NCBI GenBank assembly: GCA_002778195.1
Contig: PCDI01000020.1
Location: 25,243-89,242, forward strand
Direction: 5' to 3'
Source: Raffaelea ambrosiae
Lineage: Eukaryota > Ascomycota > Sordariomycetes > Ophiostomatales > Ophiostomataceae
DNA: 64,000 nt
A model generated the notes under the pieces. The model was not told the DNA's origin and did no database searches. It saw only the letters and a list, made by a program, of their open reading frames with translations. This document shows positions 47,448-58,700 of this stretch, piece by piece. Within the stretch, counting starts at the first letter, position 1; the number at the start of each line of letters is the position of its first letter. Made by a program: the position numbers and the translations under genes.

Positions 47448-48932
47448 TAGGAGGCAGGAGAATTTAAGAAAGAAGACCCTCCCCTTCCCAACCCCCCGCA
47501 CCAGATAACCAATATACTAGTTGTAGTGTAACTTGGTTAGAGGGTTTTTGGTAGTAAGTGATCAGCAAGTTTTTTTCTTTTTTTTTTCCCCTGTGGGCCA
47601 CGGAGGAAATATTTGGAGATCGAAGCGCACGTGGAAGCGGGGTCCTGTTTAAGCCCCACACTTTTAAAGATAACGCCTGCTATTACGCAGTCAGCAATTC
47701 CTCTTGCAGGTTAGCCTATGCTAAAACATTTATATTAACACCATTGGTAGACATGTCTGTGTTGCCGCTGTAATATCCCTAGTTAGCTCTCAGCGTTTAG
47801 CCACCCTGTAGGTTATAAGCAGAGACCGCAGACGACAGGCGGCGAGACGGGAAATGTTCCAGACAAAAGCAGCCTCGGAGGGCTGCTTTCCTTCCCCTCA
47901 AAATTCTGAAGGGCACAATATATGTTTGTCGGGTAATCATGTTGGCTACGCACGAGTGAAACACTGGAATGGAGAGTTGAGGCTCCAGAGATGTTCTCGG
48001 CTTTGTTTGTTTTAGGTCAGGAAGAGCGCGCGAGGCCATCTGACAGTGTCCCTACAGGCAATATGGGGGCCAAAGGGGGCCAAGGGGCCTTCAGCTTTGG
48101 CCATCACAATACCATCACCGACAGCTCACAAATCCCATTGGCTCAGACTTCATTCTTATGGCCTCCGCGTTAGGCTTCTCTGTCTTGCTCGCTCATCAAT
48201 TTCGATGGGCGGGGCCGTCTCACTCTCAGAGTCAAAGAAGCAACATATAAGCTGGTCAGTCCTGTTCGAACAATACCAAGACTCTACACGTTCGGTTCAC
48301 TTGTTTACTGCCATAGGTGGACGCAGAGACTTTCCACGAGTACCGGCCAAGCTTTCTCATTTTGATTTCGATTTCGATTTTGATATTTTCCGGCTCCACA
48401 GGGTTCGAAAAGCCACACAAGAAGGCCAACGATGCTAACGGCACTCGATTCCTGCCTAACTACATGATACGGTCACGTATCAGAACCTCACCACAAGAAG
48501 TTCCAAATGCAAACCCAGACCTTTTTGCAGTGTTTCTCGCCCTGTACCACGATTTTGCTCAGAAATCCCGCGGCATTGGACGTGGCTGCGACGACTTTTG
48601 GAAAGAAAATCACCGCAAGCTGCGAATAAAGCAGAAAAATTATGGGAAAATTCACCGTCCACTAAACAAGGTGGTCATTTTCCGGATGCCCAGCCTATGA
48701 CAAGACAGAACCAGGAATCCTTCTTTTTCAATGTGGTTGAAAGACCAGGTCTCATTCTGACGGGCAAACATGGATTTTAGCCTTGCAGTCTGGCAAGTTT
48801 CGACATCGACCTCTTGGGAAAAACAGGCCTGCATTGACAGGTTCATGCTGCATCCTTATTCGACATCCGCATCAAAGTTACACCCAAAAAGCCTTTTTAC
48901 ATCGACATTACACACCATCTCATCCAGCAGCT
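47448..48932. other. Intergenic region between the M20 and phosphoesterase genes
   Basis: Only short frames without domains are present. A gatttc/gattt hexamer run lies at 48361-48382. Confidence 0.5.
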
Positions 48933-49778
48933 ATGCCAGCCGCCTTCCAGATCCTATCAGACATCCACCTCGAAACCTGGGGGTCCTACGACCTTCCCTT
49001 CCCACAGACTGCTCCCAATCTCGCTCTCCTCGGCGACATTGGCCAGATCGTCGACCCCGGTTTTTTCCCCTTTCTTGAAAAGCAACTTCACCGCTATTGG
49101 AACGTGTTCTTCTTGCTGGGCAACCATGAGCCGGCCCTTACTTCGTGGGACGAGTCCAAGAGACAGCTTCGGCTCTTTGCCGGCCGTATGGAACGTCTCC
49201 GCTCCAAGTCCACCATCGGTCGCTTCGTCTTCCTCGACCAGACCCGCTACGATCTCGACGACACGATCACGATCCTGGGATGTACGCTGTTTTCAAACGT
49301 GACACCGGACCAGCGCGACGCCGTCAGCGGCCGCTTCGTCGATTTTCGGCAGATCCAGAAGTGGCACATCGACGACCATATTGCCGCACATGCCGCCGAC
49401 GTAGCGTGGTTGAATGCCCAAGTCACCGCCGTCGCTGCGGCCGAGCCCCAGCGGCAGATCGTTATCATGTCGCACCACTGCCCAACAGTCGACGTGCGGA
49501 CCGTGGACCCGCAGTTTCACGGAACGGACAATCCCGTGTCGTCGGGGTTTTCTACTGATCTGAGTCGGGAGCCGTGCTGGACCAGTCCCGCGGTCATCGT
49601 GTGGGCATTCGGACACACGCACTTCAACTGTGACTTTGTTGACGACACGGGCAAACAAGTCGTGGCCAACCAGAAGGGCTATGCCATGGCGTCCGAGGAG
49701 ACGTTTGATGTGAAGAAAGTGTTTATGATTGGACGGCAAAGCTTAGTACCGGGAAGTGTTCGATCCATGCTTGAATGA
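48933..49778 (+). CDS. Calcineurin-like metallophosphoesterase
   Basis: A single exon encodes 281 residues. All five metallophosphatase motifs are in order: the Asp-x-His block in SDIHLETWG near the N-terminus, LLGDIGQ, LLGNHEP, IVMSHHCP, and WAFGHTHFNCDF towards the C-terminus. The family uses a dinuclear metal centre to hydrolyse phosphomonoesters or diesters; fungal proteins of this short type are uncharacterised, and substrate cannot be inferred. The ATG at 48933 was chosen because the first motif begins seven residues later, and the in-frame upstream ATG at 48783 would add 50 residues of unrelated sequence. Confidence 0.85.
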   Translation: MPAAFQILSDIHLETWGSYDLPFPQTAPNLALLGDIGQIVDPGFFPFLEKQLHRYWNVFFLLGNHEPALTSWDESKRQLRLFAGRMERLRSKSTIGRFVFLDQTRYDLDDTITILGCTLFSNVTPDQRDAVSGRFVDFRQIQKWHIDDHIAAHAADVAWLNAQVTAVAAAEPQRQIVIMSHHCPTVDVRTVDPQFHGTDNPVSSGFSTDLSREPCWTSPAVIVWAFGHTHFNCDFVDDTGKQVVANQKGYAMASEETFDVKKVFMIGRQSLVPGSVRSMLE

Positions 49779-50345
49779 AACGAATATGTCAAATTGCATC
49801 TCACAAGGAGCGGCACGATTTATGCAGACATAGTTATGAACATGCATAAAATGAAGATGATCCTAGCACAGCCATTTCCCCGGCACACATCACACATTTT
49901 CAGCTGCACCCTTGCTGCAGAATGCTACCCAAAACTATCCCATTGGTGCCCAAGCTATTCAGCACACCCCCCCGTTAAAAGCCTTCAGCAGAAGGAAGCG
50001 AGCCAATCAAACATGCCGTGGTCTTGGATAAAGTCTTGGACAACGCTGGCAGGCCTGTCGTAGTGGGGTAGGCGTAAGTTGGAGAGAGTGTGTGCCAGGC
50101 AGGGCTGAGGTCTTTGGCCCGACGAGCCCTGTCACATAATGAGCACGGCGCCCACTTTCTGCGAGAGAATCAGCGAGAAAAACAGACACAGATTCGGTTA
50201 GTGATTGGTCTTGTAAGGATACCCGACTCTCCCCTGGCTTATTTCGTGAGCCCAGAAGCACGTGACTATCTCGAGAACGACTTACACTCGGCCACACTCT
50301 GTCAAGCATATCAACATACCCCAGCTCAGATCACAGATTACCAAT
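49779..50345. other. Promoter region of the gasdermin-like gene
   Basis: About 570 bp separate the phosphoesterase stop from the gasdermin start. No additional gene is seen. Confidence 0.5.
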
Positions 50346-51170
50346 ATGGACCAGAAACCAGGACAGCTGGTCGGTGACATGGTGTGGCTGGTGACCCGCT
50401 ATCCACGCAAGCCCGGCGAGCTCATGAGGCTGGGCAGCATTCTCAAGGACCCGGAGAACCTCGAGTCCTCGCTCAACCTCAAGAGCATCGAGGAGCCGAC
50501 GGACATCATGGACGCCACCCTCGGCATCCGTTCGAGCGTCGAGAACAGCCTTGGCCGGGACAACAGCGCCCTCATCAAGGCCGCCGCCAGCGTGCCCGTC
50601 TTGGCCGGCATCGGCCCCGGCGCCTCGCTCGAGGGCCACTGGAAGCACGACGTGACCACGACGCTGCGCGTCATGGACGTACGGGCCCGCTCCTTTCTGC
50701 CCGACAGCGACTACATGCAGCGGGCCCTACAGAACCCGCCGGTCCAGGCCTATGTCCAGGCCGGCCTCTTTGGCAAGCGGCTCTACATTGTCACCGGCGT
50801 GGCCACGGCCAAGAAGCTGTCCGTCAGCGAGTCAACGACGCACCTGCGGTCGGTGGGGGCGGGGGTGTCGGTGAGCGTGCCCGCCGTGGCCGAGGGCGCC
50901 CTCGAAGGCAAGCACGAGAGGACGTCGGGTATCGGCGCCGAGCTGGAGGTCGGCGAGGAATGTGACTTTGCCTACCGGGTGCGGCAGTTTACGTACTCCA
51001 AGATGCGGGGGCTCAGGGACAGGGGAGACCACACGGAGAAGGCCATGTTCCGTGCGGACGGGGGGTCCAGTGACGAGGATGACGACGGGCCCGAGTATGT
51101 CCCCAAGTTTACGAGCCTGAAGCCGTCGGATGTGGCCCCGACCGAGCTGGTTGGGCTGGTGGCGGAATGA
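50346..51170 (+). CDS. Gasdermin-like pore-forming cell-death protein (HET-Q1/RCD-1 type)
   Basis: A single exon encodes 274 residues, the size of fungal gasdermin-like proteins. The last part of the pore-forming domain is the most telling. It has GKRLYIVTGV at 143-152, a Ser/Gly-rich variable strand region (161-205), then FAYRVRQF at 208-215, the strand pattern that closes gasdermin N-terminal domains. A short segment after F235 is very acidic (SSDEDDD, 241-247) and fits the small inhibitory tail described for Podospora HET-Q1, which is removed by a neighbouring protease after a Phe at nearly the same position. Fungal gasdermins form plasma-membrane pores during regulated cell death. The next gene is a convergent subtilisin-like protease, the expected partner. 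The start at 50346 was preferred to the in-frame ATG at 50262 because it matches the family's N-terminal length. Identification is by pattern and context. Confidence 0.8.
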   Translation: MDQKPGQLVGDMVWLVTRYPRKPGELMRLGSILKDPENLESSLNLKSIEEPTDIMDATLGIRSSVENSLGRDNSALIKAAASVPVLAGIGPGASLEGHWKHDVTTTLRVMDVRARSFLPDSDYMQRALQNPPVQAYVQAGLFGKRLYIVTGVATAKKLSVSESTTHLRSVGAGVSVSVPAVAEGALEGKHERTSGIGAELEVGEECDFAYRVRQFTYSKMRGLRDRGDHTEKAMFRADGGSSDEDDDGPEYVPKFTSLKPSDVAPTELVGLVAE

Positions 51171-51633
51171 GACTGTCTCGGGATACAATGGTTGGATTGG
51201 ACTTGGTTTCTGTTGAATTTCGCTGGCCATATATGTACACAGCCAATCCTGGTTATGGGGTGATACAAAAGACGAATCCTACCCATTCTAGCCCTCCTGT
51301 ACAGCCGCTGTATGTAGCCAGGTGTACCATTTTTAACTACATCTCGTGGAGACCGAGTGGCTCTACGCGTGACCATGCAACACTCGTGCTGATTGTCTCG
51401 GGTTCACCGTGCGTATTGGTTGGGGAATAAGCATGCACTTGCTGCGTAGTATTTTCCGGCGAGTCCCCAGGAAGAACGGTGAGGCCAGGCATACTTGTTT
51501 CCAGAGGCACACTACAGCACCCACGAGGAAGATTTCGAAATGCAACTAAAATTCGAATGTATGAATATACAATATGCCATAAAAAGTCGTTTGCAGTCGT
51601 TCAATAAGGGATGGGGCTATCTTGGGTCCGTGC
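51171..51633. other. Convergent intergenic spacer between the gasdermin-like and protease genes
   Basis: The spacer of 463 bp holds the 3' ends of both genes; no other feature is seen. Confidence 0.5.
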
Positions 51634-54600
51634 TCAAATATCCAGAGCCCTTTCGATTATGGCCCATGCATGCTCGAACGCTTTCTCGTGCTCACCATGG
51701 TCTCGGCAGTCGTTCCAGAAGAGCTTGCTATGTATCCAGCGGTAGCTGTTGTCTCTGGTGCTGACTTCCCGCAGCACCTTCCGCATCCCATCCGTGGTGC
51801 GAAGATCCTCCAGATTCACGATCTTGCCAATCCGGTCCCGAAAACGGCTCTGGCACTCCTGCTGCGCAAACTCCAGAACGAGGGCACCGACGGCAGTGGC
51901 GACAGGCGTGGCAAAAGACGTTCCCGAGCAAAGTCGAAATCCGCCGCCTTTGTATGTGGGCCACTGGGACAGGATGTTCTCGCCAACCGTCATAAAGTTG
52001 TCGATATCGTCGAGCGGCCGCGCAGAAAAGTCCGAGGGCTTTGTCCCGCTATCACCGCAGGAGTGAATGCCAATCGCAGCACGCCGATCACGGGCGGGCC
52101 AGGCGACTTCGTCATGGGCTCCCTGATTGGATGTAGCGGCAAAAACGATTGCATTCCCGGTGTCACGCAGCATTGTGCGAAACTCGCCAACATCTGCAAT
52201 GTTGGCATTTCTGTAACCCAGGGACAGGTTGATAATATCGACACCTTCGCTAATAGCCCAAGCTATGGCCTAAACGGAAAGGGGAGAACAAACATGTTAC
52301 TATGCGAAGACAATGTGTCTCAGGGTGACCGGGGTGGCTGCGCAGGAAGAGCTGTCAAACAAGGGAAATAGAAGGCTGGCGATTTACCTGCTGTACTGCT
52401 TCTGGCTCAGGTGCAGCGACCATGCCAGGAGACTTTCGCCGCTTTTCGTGGGACTCAAGACCGTAATTGATGTCTCCAGTGCAAACCCGGGCAATGTACA
52501 GCTCGGCATTGGGCGCCAGCCGCAAGATGATCCCGGCCACCTGTGTACCATGACCGTCGAGGTCGCTGACATTGTCCTCGTGCTGGTCTTTGCAAAAGTT
52601 TTTGTATGCTCGAATTCTCTCTTTCTGCGGCCGCTCGTACTTGGCCGGACATGGCTCGTTGCCCATCGGCCCGCGAAATCGTTTGGTCCGGGCCCTTTCG
52701 AAGTCGGCGTGGTCTAGGTCGATGCCCGTGTCAATAACGGCGACCTTGATCGGCGTGTCCTCGTCGGTATGTTGGAGATATTCGTCTGCCTTGTCGTTTA
52801 TGTTTCCAAAGGTCGTCGCCGAGATCTTGCCGGTCGAGCCCGGTACACTGAACATGCGAGCACCAAATGGGCCAACTTCATCGTCTAGTTCTCCATCTTT
52901 GCTAAATGGTGAGTCAAGTTGGAGGAAAGAGAGCCCGATGTTATGGCCCCAGACACACATACACACACACACACACAAAATCAAAAACAAAAATATAAAA
53001 AAAACACACACAAAAAAACCACAACTTACCAAAAGACGGGCTTCTAGGACCGTTTTCAAAACTTGCGTGCTCCCCGTTGACACAGATTTCCGGCATCGTT
53101 CGACCAGCGTGGGAGCCAACGCTGGCGGTGGTTCTGACTGTGTTGCTGGAGGGGCTTTTCACGTGTTTCGTGGTGTTTGTCTGTGCGGGCGCCGCGGACT
53201 TGTTTTGAACTGCACTCTGTCCTTTGAAGGATTTGGCTCCGGTCGGAGTCACGGACCTCGTGGCTGTCCTTGGCACAGGAGACAGATCTGGACTTATTGG
53301 CCGGCTTGCCGGCCTTGTTCTTGCGGTAGTTGTACTGATTCTCCCGGATAGCCGGCTTGGGGTAGTGCTGTTGGTTGCCAGGAGGGATCCAGCTTGTGGC
53401 CTCGTGAACAGTGTCTTTGTGGCTTGACGAAAAGCTCGACCAGAGCCGTTGTGCTCATTCCTCGCCGGCCTCAAAGGTGCCTCCGTGGCTTTCTGTAGCC
53501 TCAACGGTAGAGATGGGGTGGCGACAACTTCCTGCGGCCTTGGTGGTTCTGGGATTGGCACGGGTGGCTCCGTAGAGACAGTTGGCCGTGCCATGGCCGG
53601 GGTGTCGTTTTCCATCCTGACATTTCGGCAGCCCCATTGGTTTTTGCTGTCCATATGGACGTCCCTCTCCAGAGGCTTCACAATGCCTTCCAGGATGGCG
53701 TCCTGGACTGTGGCGTTGGGATTCCTGCTCCGAATCTTGTCGAAGCACTTGTTGAAGCGGATGCTGGAACCAAGAGCCATTGCGAATCCAGGCGAGAGAC
53801 TCCTGTCCTTCTCTGCTTCGTAGTATGCCTTGACATATTTGAGGAGTCCTGGTTTCATGTCGGTCTCGCCTTCGACGGAGCCACGGTCTAAGTCGACCAG
53901 GACTTTGGCAAATGCGAGAATTAGGGGATATTTGTGCATCGGGATCCTGGAAACAACCGGAGGCAGGTCTTCTAGCAAGTCGCACGAAATGTAGGGCTGG
54001 TGGATATTGTATATCGTTTTTGCGTCGGCGTCATACCGGAAGACGAGCTTGTCGGCCGTCCAGGGCGTCTGTAGCCACGGCCCACCGTAGAGACAGAGCA
54101 GAGCCCGGGCCAGGATGTAAGCGAGGATCCTTTTGTCATTGGGGAAGACTTTGTAGCCCTCTCGGAAGACGCCCTGCCGGAGCAGCTCACCCAAAGTGAA
54201 CCTGCTGAGGGACGCGTTGTCCAGCATGCTCGGGTTCATCTCCTCAACCTCGTCCGACTTGTTGAACAGCGTGTCTCCTTTCAGTTCCATTTTAAGGATG
54301 CAGCCGCTCTCAAAATAGCACCGTGTCAGTTCGCAGATATCATCGACCGTCTCATTCGGGTCTGCTGTGGAGGCCGGGCTGTCCACATGCGCCGCACACA
54401 GAACCTGTTGCCACGTGCTCCGTTCGGGACAGCAGGCCATGAACAGGGTCAATTCCGGCGTGGGGTCGTCGTCGTGCGCATCTGATGGGCCCTTGAGATG
54501 CAGCAGAGCTCGATGGGTCTCGGGGCACGTGCACTTTGCGAGTTTCTGGGTATGGCGGACAATGGCCTCGAACAGGCGTGCAGAGTAGCCACAGAACAGC

Positions 54601-55301
54601 CGGTTAACCTGACTGGCGTGGTCATGGATTTGGGGTGCGTTTTCTTGTGGCTCGGCTGTCTCTACCGCCCGAGCCAGCACGGTAGTTTTCACGCTCGCGA
54701 GAAACACCTCGGCCTCGCCTTGGAGTGTCCTGAACAGAGATGGATCCTGCTGGAGGACGATATGACTAGACCACTCTTGGTCCTCGCTCAGCAGATAGGC
54801 AAGGCTGAGAAGCCCCGGCCAACCTTGCTGCAGATGAGTGTCGCTGTAGAGCGAGTTGCGGTCCAGATCCCCATTGTGCTCAAAGCCGTGCGGTATGTTG
54901 AGATCCACAACCTTTTGCATGGTGGAGAGAAGGGTGCCGACAAGGGAAACAAAGACGGCATGGTAGATAACTGAAAATCTGTCATGTGCACCGACGTAAC
55001 ATGACAATTCTGTCAGTTGGTGCCGCAGCAATCTGACCGAATCATCGACGGAGGCATTGCTGTAAGGTTCCTGGTGAATGGCTGTCAGTATCCAATCCAC
55101 TGCTGAAGACGCCGACTGCGAGCAAACTAATCGAACGCTCAACCGTTTGCCACGGGGGGCCAGCGAAGCCGGGACGCGGAAGATCGAATCACCTACCGGA
55201 CTGCGCGGCTCCCATTTCAGGTCTGATTGAAAAACGGGCAAAACAGACTGGAAAAGCTGCCACTGGGGAATGTCGCGGATCGGTATGGTCGTTGAAGACA
55301 T
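51634..55301 (-). CDS. Subtilisin-like (S8) protease with large N-terminal helical region, HET-Q2-like
   Basis: Exons 55301-53030, 52896-52388 and 52269-51634 encode 1,138 residues; introns are 133 and 118 bp. The C-terminal subtilase domain carries the complete catalytic set: D813 in VAVIDTGIDLDH, H873 in DGHGTQVAGI, oxyanion N975 in AATSNQG, and S1045 in CSGTSFATPVATA. The N-terminal 560 residues are helical; the segment with ILARALLCLYGGPWL and KYPLILAFAKVLVDLDRG resembles the domain often found before effector domains in fungal STAND-related proteins (DUF7580-like, from memory). Residues about 590-740 are a Ser/Pro/Thr-rich linker. There is no signal peptide, so the protease should act in the cytosol, fitting cleavage of the neighbouring gasdermin. 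The acceptor of intron 1 (gcaaag) was chosen because it alone keeps frame; the more usual tttag five bases earlier would shift it. Confidence 0.85.
52958..53020. repeat. (CA)n and A-rich microsatellite in intron 1 of the protease gene
   Basis: An acacacac run at 52959-52977 and further A/C-rich sequence to 53018 fill the intron between the donor at 53029 and the acceptor at 52897. Length variation here would not alter the protein. Confidence 0.7.
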
Positions 55302-55710
55302 AGCGACAAGACTGTCGTAACAGGGCGGCCCCGTTCATAAAGAGCCACAAAGAGCTCTTGTCGCAGACAAAGAAATGAAACAAGAACGGAAAAGTAAATT
55401 CACAAAGAGCTCTTGTGGCAGACAACGAGGTGAAACGAAAACGACAAAAAAAAAAAAAAAAAGGAGGGCGAGACGGCTGGAGAGGCTTTGTTATCTGCGG
55501 GGTTTCATCTCGTCACAAGAACGAGTACATGAGCAGCCAATCATGGCCTGACAACAATCACCCTCCTGCCCTGCATGCTTGGGTAAGCCGCAGGGTCAAG
55601 GAGGGGGTAGTATCGGCGGCCTGCGCTCGCTCATTCCTTTTTCGAGTCTTCGTGGTTGCCAAAGACTCCAGACGTCGACCAGAGAAGCCCTGTGTCGCCA
55701 GATTGCCCGA
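55302..55710. promoter_or_regulatory. Shared divergent promoter of the protease and NLR-like genes
   Basis: Only 409 bp separate the two start codons on opposite strands. The interval contains two copies of a 43-bp direct repeat (55346-55388 and 55401-55443, period 55). Each has the perfect palindrome AAGAGCTCTT (55350-55359, 55405-55414) followed by gcagacaa. A poly-A run follows at 55446-55462. This arrangement suggests coordinated expression of the two genes. Confidence 0.55.
55346..55443. repeat. Two 43-bp direct repeats carrying an AAGAGCTCTT palindrome
   Basis: Both copies begin cacaaagagctcttgt, continue with SgcagacaaMgaRRtgaaac and differ at about eight positions. They lie closer to the protease start. 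Confidence 0.85.
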
Positions 55711-58700
55711 ATGATGGACGCCAGCGAAGAAATCTACAAGAGTGGAAAGGCTTGCGCAGAGGCCTTTTCGAGAATCACACAGGATCAGGATGCGCCGAGC
55801 TACGTCGTCGCCGAGACGCTGCGCCAGCGCTTTGAGCAATGGTCGTCCAACATGGGCGTGTTTGCCACGCCCCAGTTCTCGCTGGACGCCCGTCTCGCGT
55901 ACAGCGACTCTCTCCGCAACATGATCTTGGATTTACTGAAGTTGATGGAGACATGCCTGGGCCGTGGTAAGTCGTCCTGCTGTCCCATAGAACTGCTGTC
56001 GTTCCCGAGGACTTGGGGTGCTGACTGGCTTAAAAGTGATCGAAGTCCGGGCGCACGACGAAGTTGACGAGACGGGGGAGTCCATTATTGCACAAATGGA
56101 AGCCAGAGAAAAACCAAGTGCGATGGTCAAACGGATGATTGCAGGCGAGGCTCTAGACGGCACCAAGATACAGATGAGTGTCGGCAAAGTGGAGGAGTGT
56201 CTCAAGGCCATAGCCCACAACTCGGGCATCCCGGCCTCGGTCTTGGTCGGGTCCCTCCAGACGCTCAAGTCCGCCACCGACAGTTTGGAACGGCTTGGAT
56301 CAGCCATTCGCCAGTCATCGTCTGCCGAACGACTGGCCCAGAGGATCGATCACTACATGCAAAACTCCAATGACGCCGTCCTGGAGGATTCGGTCTACCT
56401 GCGGATCAAGTACATGCTTGTTGACAAGCCACGATATCAAGATGGAGAGCTTGCCGACGACACCAGGGGGGCCACACTCTTGCTCTGCCGACAGCTTGCC
56501 ACCTCGGTTGAATATCGATACTTTGCTATCATGTACAGGCGACATCACGAGCAGAAGAGGCTTGCCAAACGCGAGGACAAACCTGCGGTGCCGCAGAACA
56601 CACAGACTGAAAGCCTCGGGGACGATGGACAAGTGCCAGTTTCTGTTGCGAAGCACCCGAATCCGTTTCCACCGGGCCTGAGGAAAAAGCCATCGGCCAT
56701 TCCCCGACATCTTCTCGCGGCGCCGTCGGAACGTGCTGGATCCGCGCCGAGCCGTCCTGATTCTGCACTTGTCAGGGAGAGATACGCCTCGTCTCAGGCC
56801 TCCTCTGTGGGAGCCAAGTCGGTGGTCTCCGTCCAGCCTGAAAATGTGACGCTCCCCAAACCGCCAGCGATTGTCCCCCCCGACGTGGATGCCGTTTGCC
56901 CCTACTGTTGTCTCCGGTTTCCCAAAGACAGGTATGCTTCGCAGCGGTGGTGGAAGGAGCACATCCAAAGCGACCTGAAGCTCTACACGTGCATTTCCGA
57001 GGACTGTTGCCGCCCCCCACTCCTCTTTGCCAGCTACAATGAATGGAAGAGACACATGGAAGATACACACACGCCCCAGTGGACAATGGAGGTTCACCGT
57101 CCTGCCAGTTGGTGGTGCGACTTCGACCACGACCAGGAGTGGTTCTACAAGGAAGAGGACTACGAAGAGCACATGACCACGCACCACGCCGACGACATCG
57201 AGGACTACGACACGGACGACATGGACAACATGAAGGACCTTGCCAAGACGCAGCGGCCCAGGGCGCGGTACACCTGCCCTGTTTGCAACTGCCTACCCTC
57301 CCGGATCGAGACCATCGCTCGCGAGACGCCCGGCATCTTGAACGAAGAGCGCAAGGACTTGCGAGAGGAGCTGCTGAAGCACATTGGCCAGCATCTGAAG
57401 CAGATCGGCTTCTTGTCTGTGGGCTATCTTGACGACAACGACGAGGGGGACTCCGAAGCCAGCAAAAATGCCTCGGCTCTCTCACTACAAAGCCGAAACT
57501 TTGTGCCCAAGGCAGAGATGCGAAACGGCGAGTGGACGTTTGACGATGCTGGCCTGTTGGACTATGTGGACAGCGATTACACGTCCACCCACAACAAGCC
57601 CGGGGCCGGGGCTGCCCGCAAACAGCCTGAAAGTGATGGGGAAGCAACGCGCCAATTGCCCGAATGGCAAATTCTGTGGAAGGCGGACTTGCTGGACAAG
57701 GAAGAAACCCTGCGGGACAATGTCGAGTTTGCCAGAAAATGGCGTTCTCATCTTGAAGCTTCACACTGCCTGAAGTCGCTTGCCAACTGGCTCCTCGCGG
57801 AGAAGAAGAACCGGGGTGAAGCAGAGAAGGTCTTCCGAGAACGGGTGCGTCTTTGCAGCGAGAAGCTCGGCGAAGAGGAGAAACACGACAGCGAGCAGGA
57901 TCTCGTCAAGTTTATGGCTGCAACCGACTCCAAAATCGCCGAGGGAACCACCCCTGAAACGGCACAGCCCGGAAACCATACCCTTTCAGCGGAAAGCCCC
58001 CAAACGACAGACAACACGCAGGACGTTCTTCAACGGCTTGCTTTTCCCAAAATGAACGATCGGTTTGAGTCCATCGGAGGAGCCTACCCCGAGACTTGCC
58101 AGTGGATATATGGCCACGAAATGTACGCCCGCTGTGCCTCTGGTTCGAGTACACTTCTCTGGCTGAGGGGCATTCCGGGATCGGGAAAATCTGTGCTCGT
58201 CAAATACCTTTCCGTGACTGCAGACGGCGATTCTGGCGACCGACTTCTGTTGTCCTTTTTTTTCGATCGTGGCGGAGACCTTCTCCAGAAGAGCGCAGCT
58301 GGGTGTGTCCGGTCTCTGCTTTTTCAAATGATCATCAGAGAAAAGAGAGCGCCTCCCGACGTTGTGTCCGGTATCCGCGACTTTGCCACAGAGCCGGATA
58401 AGGAGCAATTGTGGATGGTCTTTGAACTGGGACTCCTCAAGATCCTGGAGTCTCGCTCTGTCTGGCTGCTCATTGACGCCTTGGACGAGTGCGATTACCA
58501 AGAAGCCAAATATCTCGCCGACAAGTTCACAAGTCTCGCAGAGACCACGTCAAACCATAGGGTCCACATCATATGCTCTTGCCGCTACTGGCCCTTACTA
58601 GGCAACACCGATGGGCTTGAGATACACCTCGAGAAGGAGAATCGAGGCGACATTGTGCACTACGTGGAAAATAGTCGGCCCTGGCCCCGAGTTGACTTGG

